DNA from: Sediminivirga luteola
GTDB taxonomy: Bacteria; Actinomycetota; Actinomycetes; Actinomycetales; Brevibacteriaceae
NCBI RefSeq assembly: GCF_014639315.1
Contig: NZ_BMFY01000004.1
Span: forward strand, 1 to 64,000
DNA length: 64,000 bases
Direction of reading: 5' to 3'
In this document: positions 42,501-50,595 of the stretch, piece after piece
Numbering within the stretch: position 1 is the stretch's first letter
How the letters are laid out: each line of letters opens with the position of its first letter
Position numbers and translations under genes: made by a program
Notes under the pieces: model-generated
Seen by the model: the letters and a program-made list of their open reading frames with translations, nothing else
Told to the model about the DNA's origin: nothing
Database searches by the model: none

Positions 42501-43859
42501 ACGCGTGAGGTTCCGTCGCCTGCCCGTCGCTCGCCGGCTCCGCGCGCGCCCCGTCTGCCCGGCGCGCTGCGTTCACCGCGGACGCTCACCATGTATCTGG
42601 CCGCCGCCGGAGCCCTGTTCCTGGCAGCGATGTTCTCCCTCGGGCTCCCCTCCGACGACGAGGTCTTCCGGTCCCTGCCACGATTCGTCGCCGGTCTGAC
42701 CTTCATGGCCATCGCCGTCATGGTCGGCATGGAGGGCCTGCCACGTCCTGGCCGTCCCGCCCGGCAGCTCCTGCTGGAACCGGCCGCCTATCCGCTGGCG
42801 CTCGGCCTGCTGCTGGCACTCAGCGGCCTAGTGCGCGTCGACTTCTACATCGCGATGCATCTGCTCCTGCTGCCCGCCTTCGCCGCCGCCTTGCTGCTGG
42901 GCTGGGCACGCAGCCGCCGTACGCGGGTCCCTGAGCAGCAGCCGCCTGCGTCCGTTCGCGGCCTGAGCGGCAGCCCGGAGCCGCGGTGGATCGTCGCCAT
43001 GGCGATCCTGACGTTCACCGGTCTCATCAGCACCCTGCCCGATCCGGAAGCCGGGTGGAAGTCCCTGCTGTTCCTCTGCGACCACGTCGCCCTGCTGGTC
43101 GCCGGAGCGCTCACCCGCCGGCCACTGGCCCTGTGGTGGGGCCTGGTCGCCGCGACTCTGGCAGTGGTCTTCGGTCTACGGCACATGCTGTGGCTGGCGC
43201 TGCTAGTGCTGGGACTCATCGTGATCGCGGTGGTCGTCTGGCAGCTGCTGCGGCGCAAACCCGATGCCGGCAAGAACGACGATGCCGCCACGGCGCCGCC
43301 CCCGCAGCCGCATTCACCCGCACCTGCCGCGAATCACGCGGCATATCCGCAGCACCCCTCGGCACCGCAGGCCCCGCCGGGAGCTGCCGAGTACGCGCAG
43401 CCGTGGCCGGGCGCCCAGCAAGGGCCGGCCTCCCAGCAGGCACGCCCGTACCCGTCTGCGCAGCCACCCCAGGGACCGCTGTACGGATCTCGCCAGGGGC
43501 CCCCGCCCCCGGCACGGCAGCATTTCCCTGCACCCGGGGCGGGCCAGCGCTTCCCTGCTCCCCCACCGCAGCCGATGCAACCGGACCAGCGACCACCGTC
43601 GGCGCGACCAGGCCAGCAGGACGGACCACCGGTGGCTCCTGCGCCGCCGACGGGGCAACACCGCCCGGAGTGGCACCCGCCGCAGCCCGGGCAGCGCACC
43701 TCCCCCGCTCCCTCACCGCAGCAGCCACTTCAATCGCCGCAGTCGCCGCCCCAGGGTACTGAACGCACGCCGGACACGCGCCAGGATCTCCCTCACACGG
43801 GAGCCCCTCATGCCCCGGACGAGCGTCCGGAGGGCGGGCCGCCAGAATCGCGCCGCTGA
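39573..43859 (+). CDS. Giant polytopic membrane protein, SCO7613-like
   Basis: The 1,428-residue protein has roughly 35-40 hydrophobic segments in three blocks. They are separated by a Pro/Ala/Gly-rich linker after the first segment (about residues 75-195), a second Pro/Ser-rich linker (about 920-1000), and a proline- and glutamine-rich C-terminal tail of about 220 residues. Actinobacterial proteins of this make-up are named SCO7613 C-terminal-domain proteins and have no known function. ATG 39573 follows GGAAGG and gives MFGPLVWFGG; an in-frame reading from 39393 adds residues that do not look translated. No enzyme motif was found. Confidence 0.8.
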   Translation: MFGPLVWFGGFNVATWTFAVVLTALIALLLTALAQRAARRRTHNFGFVAGSLQARRFLYEHGHKLPPHQTAMTRAGTPPRRAPEPPPAESAAPGSAQPGRGAAHSSPSAPHTGADVPPPPSSAPSIGTAPPHRAPGHPAPPASGPRSAPPGPGQAPSAPARPPAGPGYPPSGPAYPAYDAGAPSPAGHPGGAPVSAAPRSDLPLNILLYVGGLLIVAAIGAFMLTTESTAIRLSFAWGAALVFYAAGMVLHRTTARLRTVGIAFTGTGLAILPFAGLALGGWDVTSASVAWLLTSLAGALLYMAAAVALGSRIISWLSIGYLFSSVLAAVSFASTDVVWHLAVLILVCTAVQGLLFALPLHGGPGRLLATPARHLSDYLPLAAAAALLFVRPGAADIAIIGIATSLHLGLVRAIRGRYEAEAALRFTVPATLMAALVWLGSPAGLGSIPARGIIMALVLALCGLAVAALAAVALHRQSTSKNSPSQLDRAAEWTWMAAAFGAMLLAAWITRFDSGVELFNVPAHTIPQLIVTLGLLAVTITAALLLAHRLRSLALVVVAGAILPLLPISLWTAERVQDPTGVGAPATFFALTLLPVLGYRALPGRRAPAVAGPFAALYAVIGGVWLAVAEPPHGILPPMLVLLAGFGILVAGVLVNRTAHLAWSWPVLLGLTLPVLVLRALDLTRDSWPVVFGWALLTISVAGLLADAVLLLTRRRGAGPLSVVIGAAALRFPALVWLILTAAAVVLTDEGRGIAVALLIGSMVLDAARTNGLLLLLDAGPQRPAGTPATGQASAARPAPQAADPARARRFAGLPRLLLTILTVLPLVQALLAQGPSALHPAGILIPAVALAACIAALLLHRIRWQYYTLVPAILLTAIPIGTALADHGAVQMVIALWLSWAAFYALSWGNRLVEQRRTTADTGPSAAVQQPFPSSAPPSAGQSSPPSTSPAAGQLQSSPPAPPGAAHPPFAAPPQTREVPSPARRSPAPRAPRLPGALRSPRTLTMYLAAAGALFLAAMFSLGLPSDDEVFRSLPRFVAGLTFMAIAVMVGMEGLPRPGRPARQLLLEPAAYPLALGLLLALSGLVRVDFYIAMHLLLLPAFAAALLLGWARSRRTRVPEQQPPASVRGLSGSPEPRWIVAMAILTFTGLISTLPDPEAGWKSLLFLCDHVALLVAGALTRRPLALWWGLVAATLAVVFGLRHMLWLALLVLGLIVIAVVVWQLLRRKPDAGKNDDAATAPPPQPHSPAPAANHAAYPQHPSAPQAPPGAAEYAQPWPGAQQGPASQQARPYPSAQPPQGPLYGSRQGPPPPARQHFPAPGAGQRFPAPPPQPMQPDQRPPSARPGQQDGPPVAPAPPTGQHRPEWHPPQPGQRTSPAPSPQQPLQSPQSPPQGTERTPDTRQDLPHTGAPHAPDERPEGGPPESRR

Positions 43860-43902
43860 ACCGGAAGCCATCCTGGAAGCGGCCGTCCGGGCGGCGAGGG
43901 CC

Positions 43903-45144
43903 TCAGCGCCGGGCGCGCAGATCCTCCAGGTACTCCGCGATGCGGCCGATCGCGTCGTCGAGGACGTCCACCGAGGGAAGGGTGACCAGGCGGAAGTGGT
44001 CCGCGTGCGGCCAGTTGAAGCCGGTGCCGTGGGAGACGAGGACCTTCTTCTCCCGCAGCAGCCCGAGCGCCCAGGCGGCATCGTCCGTGATCGGGTACAT
44101 CTCCGGGTCCAGGCGCGGGAACAGGTACAGTGCGCCGGCGGCCTGGTTGCAGCTCACGCCGGGGATCTCATTGAGCTGCCGGTACGCGAAGTCCCGCTGC
44201 TCGCGCAGCCGGCCTCCCTCCGCGACGAGCGCGTCGATGGACTGATACCCGCCCAGCGCCGCCTGGATCGCGTACTGACCGGGCACATTGGCGCACATGC
44301 GCATGTTCGACAGCAGCGTGATGCCCTCGATCAGATTCTCCGCCCGCTGCACGGGCCCGGTGATCGCCAGCCAGCCAGAACGATAACCGCACACCCGGTA
44401 GGCCTTGGACAGTCCTGAGAACGTTAGGGTGAGCACATCGTCACCGGCGAGCGCGGCCAGGTGGCGATGCTGCGCGCCGTCGAAGACGATCTTCTCGTAG
44501 ATCTCATCGGTGAGCAGGATGAGCCGGTGCTCCGCGGCGATCTGCACGAGCGCCCGCAGTGTCTCCTCGGAGTAGACCGCACCGGTCGGGTTATTCGGGT
44601 TGATCACGACGAGTGCCTTGGTCCGGGGCGTGATCCGGGATCGGATGTCCTCCGGATCCGGGTTCCAGCCGGAGCCCTCGTCGCAGGCGTAGTGCACGGC
44701 GCGCCCACCCGAGAGCGAGACCGCTCCGGTCCACAGCGGATAGTCCGGGGCCGGGATGAGGATCTCGTCGCCGTCGTCGACGAGCGCCTGCAACACGAGG
44801 GTGATCAGTTCCGAGACGCCGTTGCCGATGAAGATGTGATCGATGTCCAGATCCAGGATGCCGTGCGACTGGTAGTACTGCTGGACCGCTTTGCGGGCGG
44901 AATGGATGCCGCGGGAATCGCTGTACCCCTGGGCGTCCGGCAGGCTCGTGACCATGTCTTGCACGATCGCCTCCGGCGCCTCGAAACCGAAGGGGGCGGT
45001 GTTGCCGATGTTCAGCCGCAGCACCTTATGGCCTTCCGCTTCCATGCGCTGTGCTTCCACCAGATTCGGACCGCGGACGTCGTAACGGACATGCTGAAGC
45101 TTGGCGGACTGCCGGTAGCTGACCGGCTGCGCAGAAATGGTCAT
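43903..45144 (-). CDS. alaA: Alanine-type aminotransferase (AlaA/AlaT-like)
   Basis: The 413-residue PLP enzyme of fold type I has NPNNPTGAVYS, DEIYEKIVFDG and the Schiff-base lysine K247 in FSGLSKAYRVCGYRSGW. Length and these motifs fit the AlaA group, which makes L-alanine from pyruvate and glutamate. ATG 45144 is chosen because a TACAGT -10 box ends 6 bases before it; the reading frame stays open 48 codons further upstream, into what seems to be a decayed ribbon-helix-helix gene. Confidence 0.9.
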   Translation of the reverse strand: MTISAQPVSYRQSAKLQHVRYDVRGPNLVEAQRMEAEGHKVLRLNIGNTAPFGFEAPEAIVQDMVTSLPDAQGYSDSRGIHSARKAVQQYYQSHGILDLDIDHIFIGNGVSELITLVLQALVDDGDEILIPAPDYPLWTGAVSLSGGRAVHYACDEGSGWNPDPEDIRSRITPRTKALVVINPNNPTGAVYSEETLRALVQIAAEHRLILLTDEIYEKIVFDGAQHRHLAALAGDDVLTLTFSGLSKAYRVCGYRSGWLAITGPVQRAENLIEGITLLSNMRMCANVPGQYAIQAALGGYQSIDALVAEGGRLREQRDFAYRQLNEIPGVSCNQAAGALYLFPRLDPEMYPITDDAAWALGLLREKKVLVSHGTGFNWPHADHFRLVTLPSVDVLDDAIGRIAEYLEDLRARR

Positions 45145-45150
45145 GCGGAC

Positions 45151-45156
45151 ACTGTA
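45151..45156 (-). promoter_or_regulatory. Candidate -10 box of alaA
   Basis: TACAGT on the minus strand, 6 bases before the ATG at 45144, implying a leaderless transcript. Confidence 0.45.
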
Positions 45157-45264
45157 GCGCCTGCGTAACGCAAGCGCGAAACCCGTGTTTTCGCGGCGTT
45201 TCACCCCGTACCTCCCGCCATCTAAAAGGTATGGCGAGCAACCTGAAGACCCGGCGCCTAGATG

Positions 45265-45465
45265 CACTGCGCGAGCGCACGCCTTCACGGCTTCGACATC
45301 GCGCTCCAGCCGTTCCGAGACGGCCCTGAGGTGCTCGTCCCGCTCACGGGGAGGCCGCCAGCGATGAAACCGCGCACCAGAGCCGATACGGACACTCCGC
45401 TGTCCGGCGCCAACGACTGCAGCGCCCCGAGAGTTCCGGGAACAACACGGACTGTCAGCAATGGT
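45265..45465 (-). pseudogene. Frameshifted ribbon-helix-helix (antitoxin-like) gene remnant
   Basis: One frame reads TVRVVPGTLGALQSLAPDSG then VSVSALVRGFIAGGLP, the pattern of a ribbon-helix-helix DNA-binding domain. At a run of four C it loses sense, and the next frame continues RERDEHLRAVSERLERDVEA as a helix. One extra C would join the two. The second frame then has no stop before alaA, so the gene is decayed rather than simply mis-sequenced. No toxin partner is visible. Confidence 0.5.
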
Positions 45466-45516
45466 GCCGAGTCGCGATTCGGCTTCGTCTCATTGGAGAA
45501 CCCAGGCCGGCAGCAC

Positions 45517-45561
45517 GAAACCCCCGCCGCACGTGCTGTCGCACGTAAGACGGGGGCTTCG
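45517..45561 (-). terminator. Terminator downstream of rplL
   Basis: A two-part stem with outer arms CCCCCG/CGGGGG and inner arms ACGTGC/GCACGT, followed on the minus strand by TTTCG. It stands about 75 bases after the rplL stop and should end the rplJ-rplL transcript. Confidence 0.8.
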
Positions 45562-45636
45562 CGATCACGCATCGCCGCCGGCTGGTGAGCCGGGCGATGG
45601 GCGCGATCAGCGCACGCCGGGTGTGGCGCGCAGGTC

Positions 45637-46029
45637 TTACTTGAGGGTGACGGTGGCGCCGGCGCCCTCGAGGGCCTCCTTGGCCTTCTCCGCAGCTTCC
45701 TTGTTGACGCCCTCCAGGACGGCCTTCGGAGCGGAGTCGACCAGGTCCTTGGCTTCCTTGAGGCCCAGCGAGGTCAGACCACGGACCTCCTTGATGACCG
45801 GGACCTTCTTCTCGCCGGCGGACTCGAGGATGACGTCGAACTCGTCCTTCTCCTCGGCCGGGGCGTCGCCACCAGCGGCACCACCGGCAGCCGGAGCGGC
45901 AGCAGCGGCGACGGGGGCGGCAGCGGTGACCTCGAAGACCTCTTCGAACTTCTTCACGAACTCAGAGAGCTCGATCAGGGAGAGCTCCTTGAATGCATCG
46001 ATGAGCTCGTCGGTGGTGAGCTTAGCCAT
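45637..46029 (-). CDS. rplL: 50S ribosomal protein L7/L12
   Basis: The 130-residue stalk protein has the N-terminal dimerisation helices ([22 protein letters not shown]), the Ala/Gly hinge and the C-terminal factor-binding domain with [20 protein letters not shown]. It binds L10 in several copies and recruits translational GTPases. ATG 46029 follows GGAAG. A start 13 codons upstream is rejected as the family begins MAKL. It follows rplJ by 76 bases in one transcript. Confidence 0.97.
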   Translation of the reverse strand: MAKLTTDELIDAFKELSLIELSEFVKKFEEVFEVTAAAPVAAAAAPAAGGAAGGDAPAEEKDEFDVILESAGEKKVPVIKEVRGLTSLGLKEAKDLVDSAPKAVLEGVNKEAAEKAKEALEGAGATVTLK

Positions 46030-46105
46030 GAGGCTTCCTTCCATCAGCGGCCGGCGCGGACCGGCCATGTCTCGTTATGCGGGGTGGGGTGACAAGCACG
46101 CCCGA

Positions 46106-46627
46106 TCAGGCGGCTTCCTCCTGCTTGACGCGCAGGGCTTCGACGGTGCGAACCGCCTGGGAAGCCGGAGCCGCGAACAGAGCGGCGGCCTTGGACAGGC
46201 TGCCCTTCATGGCGCCGGCAGCCTTGGCCAGCAGCACCTCGCGGGACTCCAGATCGGCGAGCTTGGTGATCTCCTCGGCCGTGAGCGCGGCACCGTCCAG
46301 GTAGCCGCCCTTGATCACGAGCTGGGAGTTCGCCTTGGCGAAGTCACGCAGAACCTTCGCTGCCTCCACCGGCTCGCCCTGAACGAAGGCGATGGCGGTA
46401 GGACCGGAAAGCTGCCCCTCGAAGGCATCGATCCCGGCCTCCTTGGCGGCGATTTCAGTCAGCGTGTTCTTCACCACGGCGTAGGTGGCGGTCTCACCGA
46501 GCTTCACGCGCAGCTCCTTGAGCTGCGCAACGGTGAGGCCGCGGTACTCGGTCAGCACAGCGGCATGCGAGTTCTCAAGGGTCTCCTTGATCTCCGCAAC
46601 CGCGGCTGCCTTGTCTGGCCTCGCCAT
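46106..46627 (-). CDS. rplJ: 50S ribosomal protein L10
   Basis: The 173-residue protein holds the L7/L12 dimers on the ribosomal stalk. The N-terminal RNA-binding part has [19 protein letters not shown] and VVKNTL; the C-terminal helix ([23 protein letters not shown]) binds L12. GAAAGGAATGCC precedes the ATG at 46627. The frame is open a further 54 codons upstream but that stretch is the structured L10 leader. L10-L12 binding to the leader would give feedback control. Confidence 0.97.
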   Translation of the reverse strand: MARPDKAAAVAEIKETLENSHAAVLTEYRGLTVAQLKELRVKLGETATYAVVKNTLTEIAAKEAGIDAFEGQLSGPTAIAFVQGEPVEAAKVLRDFAKANSQLVIKGGYLDGAALTAEEITKLADLESREVLLAKAAGAMKGSLSKAAALFAAPASQAVRTVEALRVKQEEAA

Positions 46628-46676
46628 GGCATTCCTTTCGTCGATGCCGGTCCCTTGCATGAAGGTCCTCGCACAC

Positions 46677-46712
46677 GAAAAAAGCGCTCCGCGCAGGTCG
46701 CGCGAAGCGCTT
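46677..46712 (-). terminator. Attenuator in the rplJ leader
   Basis: On the minus strand a 13-bp stem (one mismatch) with arms AAGCGCTTCGCGC and GCGCGGAGCGCTT is followed by TTTTTT. This is a classical intrinsic terminator placed between the L10-binding stem and the rplJ ribosome site, so leader state probably decides read-through. Confidence 0.8.
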
Positions 46713-46734
46713 GCATGATGCGCGTCCCCATCCT

Positions 46735-46835
46735 GGTTAAGGACAGGACCTAAGCGCATGAAAGCTCTCGTCACGCCTGCGCAGGCCACTCATCGCGAGT
46801 GCTTAGGTCCTGCCCGCATCCCTCATGACGAGATC
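46735..46835 (-). ncRNA. Ribosomal protein L10 leader
   Basis: The long-range stem GGCAGGACCTAAGC (minus strand, from 46814) pairs with GCTTAGGTCCTGTCC (46741-46755) and closes a structured loop containing a GCCTGCGCAGGC hairpin. Location 5' of rplJ-rplL and the shape match the L10-leader class that binds the L10(L12)4 complex. The attenuator follows 23 bases downstream. Confidence 0.8.
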
Positions 46836-46871
46836 TGCGCGCACGACGACCGGCGGTCTTGGGCAGATACC

Positions 46872-46901
46872 ACTGTAGGGCATGGCTTCAGTCCCCGCCA
46901 A
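46872..46901 (-). promoter_or_regulatory. Promoter of rplJ-rplL
   Basis: Minus-strand -35 TTGGCG (46896-46901) and -10 TACAGT (46872-46877) are separated by 18 bases. The start point would fall near 46865, about 240 bases before rplJ, giving the full L10 leader. Confidence 0.6.
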
Positions 46902-46931
46902 ATCCAGGGCGACGTGCGGCACGTCCGTTGC

Positions 46932-46937
46932 TAGCCT
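46932..46937 (+). promoter_or_regulatory. Candidate -10 box of the tetR-like gene
   Basis: TAGCCT ends 8 bases before the ATG at 46946, a leaderless arrangement; it lies back to back with the rplJ promoter. Confidence 0.45.
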
Positions 46938-46945
46938 AAGGCGTC

Positions 46946-47602
46946 ATGGCAACCCTCACGCCCGAACTGATCGCCCGCGAATGCCTTGGCCTGCTCGAGG
47001 CCCACGGCCCCGAGGCACTGACGTTCCGCCGCATCGGGCGCCATCTGGGCGTCGACCCCACCGCCCTGTACCGGCACTTCAAGAACAAGGACGAATTGAT
47101 CCTGGCCATCGGGGATCTATTGATGGCCACCGCGATGGACGGTTACGAACCCGCCGATGACTGGGCCGAGTCCCTGCGCAACCTCCTGCACCGCAGCCGT
47201 GCGGTCTACCTGGCGCACCCGCACGCCGCCGTCCTGGCGACCACGCGCGTGACCCGCCGCGAGGGTGAGATGGCGATCGTGGAGGCGATCCTGCAGGAAC
47301 TCCACCGGGCGGGCTTCCCGCCACCGGAGGCAGCGCGGCTCTACCGCGCCCTCGACGATATGAACCTCGCTTTCGCCGGCCTCGATGCCGCCTTCCGCAT
47401 CCTCAGCGAAGAGCAGCAGGCCAAGGACGTCGGGGCCTGGTCACAGGAGTACGCCCAGGCCGATCCCGGCCGCTACCCCCGCATCGCCGCCACTGCAGAG
47501 CACCTGGCGGGCATCGACGAAGACCCCACCTACGAGCTCGCGCTCGACCTGATGCTGGAATCGATCGCCCGGCGCGCCGCAAACCCGCCCCGCCGCGACT
47601 AG
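46946..47602 (+). CDS. TetR-family transcriptional regulator
   Basis: The 218-residue protein has the TetR helix-turn-helix at about residues 24-46 (LTFRRIGRHLGVDPTALYRHFKNKDEL) and a C-terminal all-helical ligand domain of the TetR_C class. It lies upstream of, and in the same direction as, the polyamine-type importer operon. A 350-base spacer leads to a perfect inverted repeat in front of that operon, so this is its most likely regulator. A polyamine or related amine would be the natural inducer, which is inference. Confidence 0.88.
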   Translation: MATLTPELIARECLGLLEAHGPEALTFRRIGRHLGVDPTALYRHFKNKDELILAIGDLLMATAMDGYEPADDWAESLRNLLHRSRAVYLAHPHAAVLATTRVTRREGEMAIVEAILQELHRAGFPPPEAARLYRALDDMNLAFAGLDAAFRILSEEQQAKDVGAWSQEYAQADPGRYPRIAATAEHLAGIDEDPTYELALDLMLESIARRAANPPRRD

Positions 47603-47952
47603 CGGTCGCGACTAGCCTCGGCATCGCGTGCCGGCCCGGGCGTGCCTGCATCCGGCCCCGCTGCAACCGGCCGCAGCCCGCGACCGCACCGGCCACACTG
47701 CAGGCGTCCAGCGGGTCCGCAACCAGTTCGGCTCGCCCGCAGCCACTCTCCGCCGAAGACGTCCAAAAGAGAAGCAGCTGGCAATGCGTCGCCACCGCGG
47801 TCTTCGGAACTGTCACTGATGTCCTGATACAGAACTGTCACCCCGAAGTCCCGCGAGACAACAGTCGCTAGACCGCGAAGAAGCCGCGGGTTTTGCACCA
47901 CCCCCTTGCCACAAGTGAAGGCGGCCGACGCCGGTTCGGTTCAGACGCACCC

Positions 47953-47975
47953 CGATGTCAACGCCGTTGACATCG
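47953..47975. promoter_or_regulatory. Perfect 23-bp inverted repeat, candidate TetR operator
   Basis: CGATGTCAACG-c-CGTTGACATCG has 11-bp perfect arms round one central base. Its length and symmetry are typical of TetR-family operators. It stands about 120 bases before the importer ATPase gene and next to two CRP-type sites. Confidence 0.65.
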
Positions 47976-47979
47976 CTCG

Positions 47980-47995
47980 TGTGACGTGCTTCACT
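47980..47995. promoter_or_regulatory. CRP/GlxR-type binding site 1
   Basis: TGTGACGTGCTTCACT matches TGTGA-N6-TCACA with one mismatch. Crp/GlxR regulators of actinobacteria bind this motif in response to cAMP. Confidence 0.6.
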
Positions 47996-48002
47996 CGTGT
48001 CC

Positions 48003-48018
48003 TGTGAGTCGCCTCACG
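48003..48018. promoter_or_regulatory. CRP/GlxR-type binding site 2
   Basis: TGTGAGTCGCCTCACG matches the same motif with one mismatch; the two centres are 23 bases apart, about two helical turns. Confidence 0.55.
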
Positions 48019-48097
48019 CGCTGATGTCGTTGGTGCGGGGCGGCCTGACACCGTGAATGCGCACCGGTCCCGTACCGGCGAAGTGGAGGACAGACGC

Positions 48098-49435
48098 GTG
48101 ACCACTCCCCCGCCAGCAACCGCCGACGAGGTGGCCGGCGCCCGTGCCGACGCTGCCGGCAGCCTCCGGCTCGACCGGGTGACCAAACGGTTCGGCGGTG
48201 CGACCGCCGTCGACGCCATCAGCTTGGACATCCGCGCCGGCGAGTTCCTCTCCCTGCTCGGACCTTCCGGTTGCGGCAAGACCACCCTGCTGCGGATGAT
48301 CGCAGGCTTCGAGCAGCCCAGTGAAGGCGCGATCCTGCTCGACGGCACCGACATCACGGACACCCCCGCGCACCGGCGTCCCATCAACACCGTCTTCCAG
48401 TCCTACGCACTCTTCCCGCACATGAACGTCGCCAGCAACGTGGCCTATGGGCTCAAGCAGAGCCGTGTGCCGCGTCGGGAGATCAACAACCGGGTCCGCG
48501 AAGCCCTCGAGATGGTGCGCATGCTCGATTTCGCCGAACGCAAGCCGGTGATGCTCTCCGGCGGGCAGCAGCAGCGCATCGCACTGGCCCGGGCGCTGGT
48601 CAATCGTCCTCAAGTGCTGCTGCTCGACGAACCGATGTCAGCCCTGGACCGCAAACTCCGCGAGGAGATGCAGATCGAACTGAAGCTGCTTCAGCGGCGG
48701 CTCGGCACCACCTTCGTCTTCGTCACCCACGACCAGGAAGAGGCCCTCACACTCAGCGACCGCATCGCCGTGATGAACGGCGGGACGATCCAGCAGATCG
48801 GCGGTGCCGAGGAGATCTACGCCCGCCCGGCGAACGAGTTCGTCGCCGGGTTCATCGGCAAGCAGAACTTCGTGCCGGCTACCGTCGCCGCCCAGGATGC
48901 GTCAGGCTTGCACCTGGACTCCGCGCTCGGGCCGCTGCTGGCCGCCGCCCGGCACGCGCAGGATGCCGGCCCGCGGCAAGGCGGCACCGGACCGCACCCC
49001 GCTAGTGCTGTGCCCTACGCCGACCGGTCACGGCATCAGGACGCTCAGGCGCACACCCCGCATGCCGAGGGCCACCAGCCCCAGACCCAGACGAGCCCCC
49101 TTGCGCCGGGAACGCGGGTGAAGGCGGCGATCCGGCCAGAGGACATCAACGTCGTCGCGGCGGCCCCGAGCAGTCACGACGCCGCAGCGGCGACACTCGG
49201 CCGAGCACAAACCAGGAGCGATGGCGACGTGGCTCGGTCGCCAGGGACCAACCGGCTCATCGGCCGCGTCGGTGCCGTCTTCTTCCTGGGGGACGCCGTC
49301 TCCCATGCCGTAATACTCCCCGACGGCACTGAGATCATCGCTCGCAGCCCGCGCGCCCGCGCCGCCCAGCTCTCCACTGGAGACGCCGCCGAGTGCCGGT
49401 TCCCCGCCGAGGCCATCCAGGTGTTCGTCTCATGA
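48098..49435 (+). CDS. Polyamine-type ABC transporter ATP-binding protein (PotA-like)
   Basis: The 445-residue ATPase has Walker [10 protein letters not shown] (55-63), a Q-loop in [13 protein letters not shown], signature [15 protein letters not shown], Walker [16 protein letters not shown] and switch His in [13 protein letters not shown]. The C-terminal half is a TOBE-type regulatory region carrying an unusual insertion of about 65 residues rich in His, Gln and Pro (about 290-355). GTG 48098 follows GGAGGA by 7 bases. First gene of a tightly overlapping operon. Confidence 0.93.
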   Translation: MTTPPPATADEVAGARADAAGSLRLDRVTKRFGGATAVDAISLDIRAGEFLSLLGPSGCGKTTLLRMIAGFEQPSEGAILLDGTDITDTPAHRRPINTVFQSYALFPHMNVASNVAYGLKQSRVPRREINNRVREALEMVRMLDFAERKPVMLSGGQQQRIALARALVNRPQVLLLDEPMSALDRKLREEMQIELKLLQRRLGTTFVFVTHDQEEALTLSDRIAVMNGGTIQQIGGAEEIYARPANEFVAGFIGKQNFVPATVAAQDASGLHLDSALGPLLAAARHAQDAGPRQGGTGPHPASAVPYADRSRHQDAQAHTPHAEGHQPQTQTSPLAPGTRVKAAIRPEDINVVAAAPSSHDAAAATLGRAQTRSDGDVARSPGTNRLIGRVGAVFFLGDAVSHAVILPDGTEIIARSPRARAAQLSTGDAAECRFPAEAIQVFVS

Positions 49436-50595
49436 CACGGCGTCCCCTGCGGGTGCTCGCACCCGATGACACCGTGCGCCGGATCAGCCGGCGGCTCTTC
49501 CTCAGCGGACTCGCCGCGGCCGGAAGCTCGGCAGCGCTGGCCGCCTGCGGGGCCGGCGACGCCATCGCCCCGTCCCTCGATCCCGACGGGGAGATGGAGA
49601 GCCAGCTCAACGTTTACACCTGGGGCGAATACGACGACCCGGACGTGATCGACGCCTTCTCCGCCCGGCACGGCGTACGCGTGCAGATGGACAACTTCGG
49701 TTCGAACGAGGAGATGATGGCCAAGCTCGGCGCCGCCCGCGGCACCTCCGGGTACGACATCATCGTCCCCACAGGCATCTACATCCCCATGATGGCCGAG
49801 CGCGGGTTGCTCCAGCCGCTTGACCACGGGCTGCTGCCGAACCTGCGCAACCTCTCCCCCGCCATCGCCGATCAGGACTGGGACCCCGGCAACGAGTATT
49901 CCGTGTGCAAGGCCTGGGGCACCACCGGGTACGTGTACGACCGCACTGTGATCACCCGGCCGATGACCTCCTGGGAGGACTTCCTCCTCGCTGCGCAGGA
50001 CGAAGCCAGCGGCAGCACCACCGTCCTGGAGGACCCCTGGGAGGTGTGCGCCATCTGGCTCGCCGCCCAGGGCGAGGACGTCAACACCGACGACCCCGAG
50101 CTCCTGCAGCTCTGCGAGGACGCTCTGGTGGACTCGCTCGCTCCGCATCTGCGCGCCTTCGTCTCCACCGCCACCACCGGCGTCGTCCAGGGCAGCTTCG
50201 CCCTCATCCAGGCCTATAACGGGGACGCCCGCCAAGCGCTCATGGAGACCGGCGAACCTGAGCGCTGGGAGTTCGTCTTCCCCACACCGACGGCGAATCT
50301 CTGGATGGACAACTGGTGCATCGCCGCCGGAACCCAGCACCCCGATGCCGCCTACGCCTTCATCGACGCGATGCTGGATCCCGAGGCGGCCTTCGCACAG
50401 ATGGACTACGTCGGGTACGACACCGGCGTCGTGGGGCTGCGCGAACGGGCCGAGCAGGAGGAACTGGACTTCCCCGAGATCGTCTTCCCGGACCAGGAGA
50501 TCCTGGACCGGCTGACGGCATCGGAGTACAACGACGGCATGGAGAAACGGGTCATCGCCTATGACCGGCTGGTGGCCGAGAGCGGGGCGGCATGA
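49432..50595 (+). CDS. Polyamine-type ABC transporter substrate-binding protein (PotD-like), Tat lipoprotein
   Basis: The 387-residue protein has a twin-arginine signal (SRRLFLSG, R20-R21) that ends in a lipobox LAAC (Cys39), so it should be exported folded and lipid-anchored. The mature part has the PotD/PotF pattern: [34 protein letters not shown] and [19 protein letters not shown]. It overlaps both neighbours (ATGA at each end). The ligand is likely spermidine, putrescine or a similar amine, judged from family only. Confidence 0.92.
   Translation: MTRRPLRVLAPDDTVRRISRRLFLSGLAAAGSSAALAACGAGDAIAPSLDPDGEMESQLNVYTWGEYDDPDVIDAFSARHGVRVQMDNFGSNEEMMAKLGAARGTSGYDIIVPTGIYIPMMAERGLLQPLDHGLLPNLRNLSPAIADQDWDPGNEYSVCKAWGTTGYVYDRTVITRPMTSWEDFLLAAQDEASGSTTVLEDPWEVCAIWLAAQGEDVNTDDPELLQLCEDALVDSLAPHLRAFVSTATTGVVQGSFALIQAYNGDARQALMETGEPERWEFVFPTPTANLWMDNWCIAAGTQHPDAAYAFIDAMLDPEAAFAQMDYVGYDTGVVGLRERAEQEELDFPEIVFPDQEILDRLTASEYNDGMEKRVIAYDRLVAESGAA

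Larger units (their letters stand above)
47603..48097. other. Regulatory spacer between the tetR-like gene and the importer operon
   Basis: The first 350 bases show no gene I can support. The last 150 bases hold the inverted repeat at 47953-47975 and two CRP-type sites at 47980 and 48003. No clear -35/-10 pair was found between these and the start at 48098. Confidence 0.4.

Noticed and set aside
45145-45288. 48-codon N-terminal extension of the alaA frame
   Set aside because: A -10 box lies directly before the ATG at 45144, and the extension does not resemble aminotransferases.
47599-47901. 100-codon minus-strand frame downstream of the tetR-like gene
   Set aside because: The second half mirrors G+C-rich repeats, no ribosome site and no recognisable domain.
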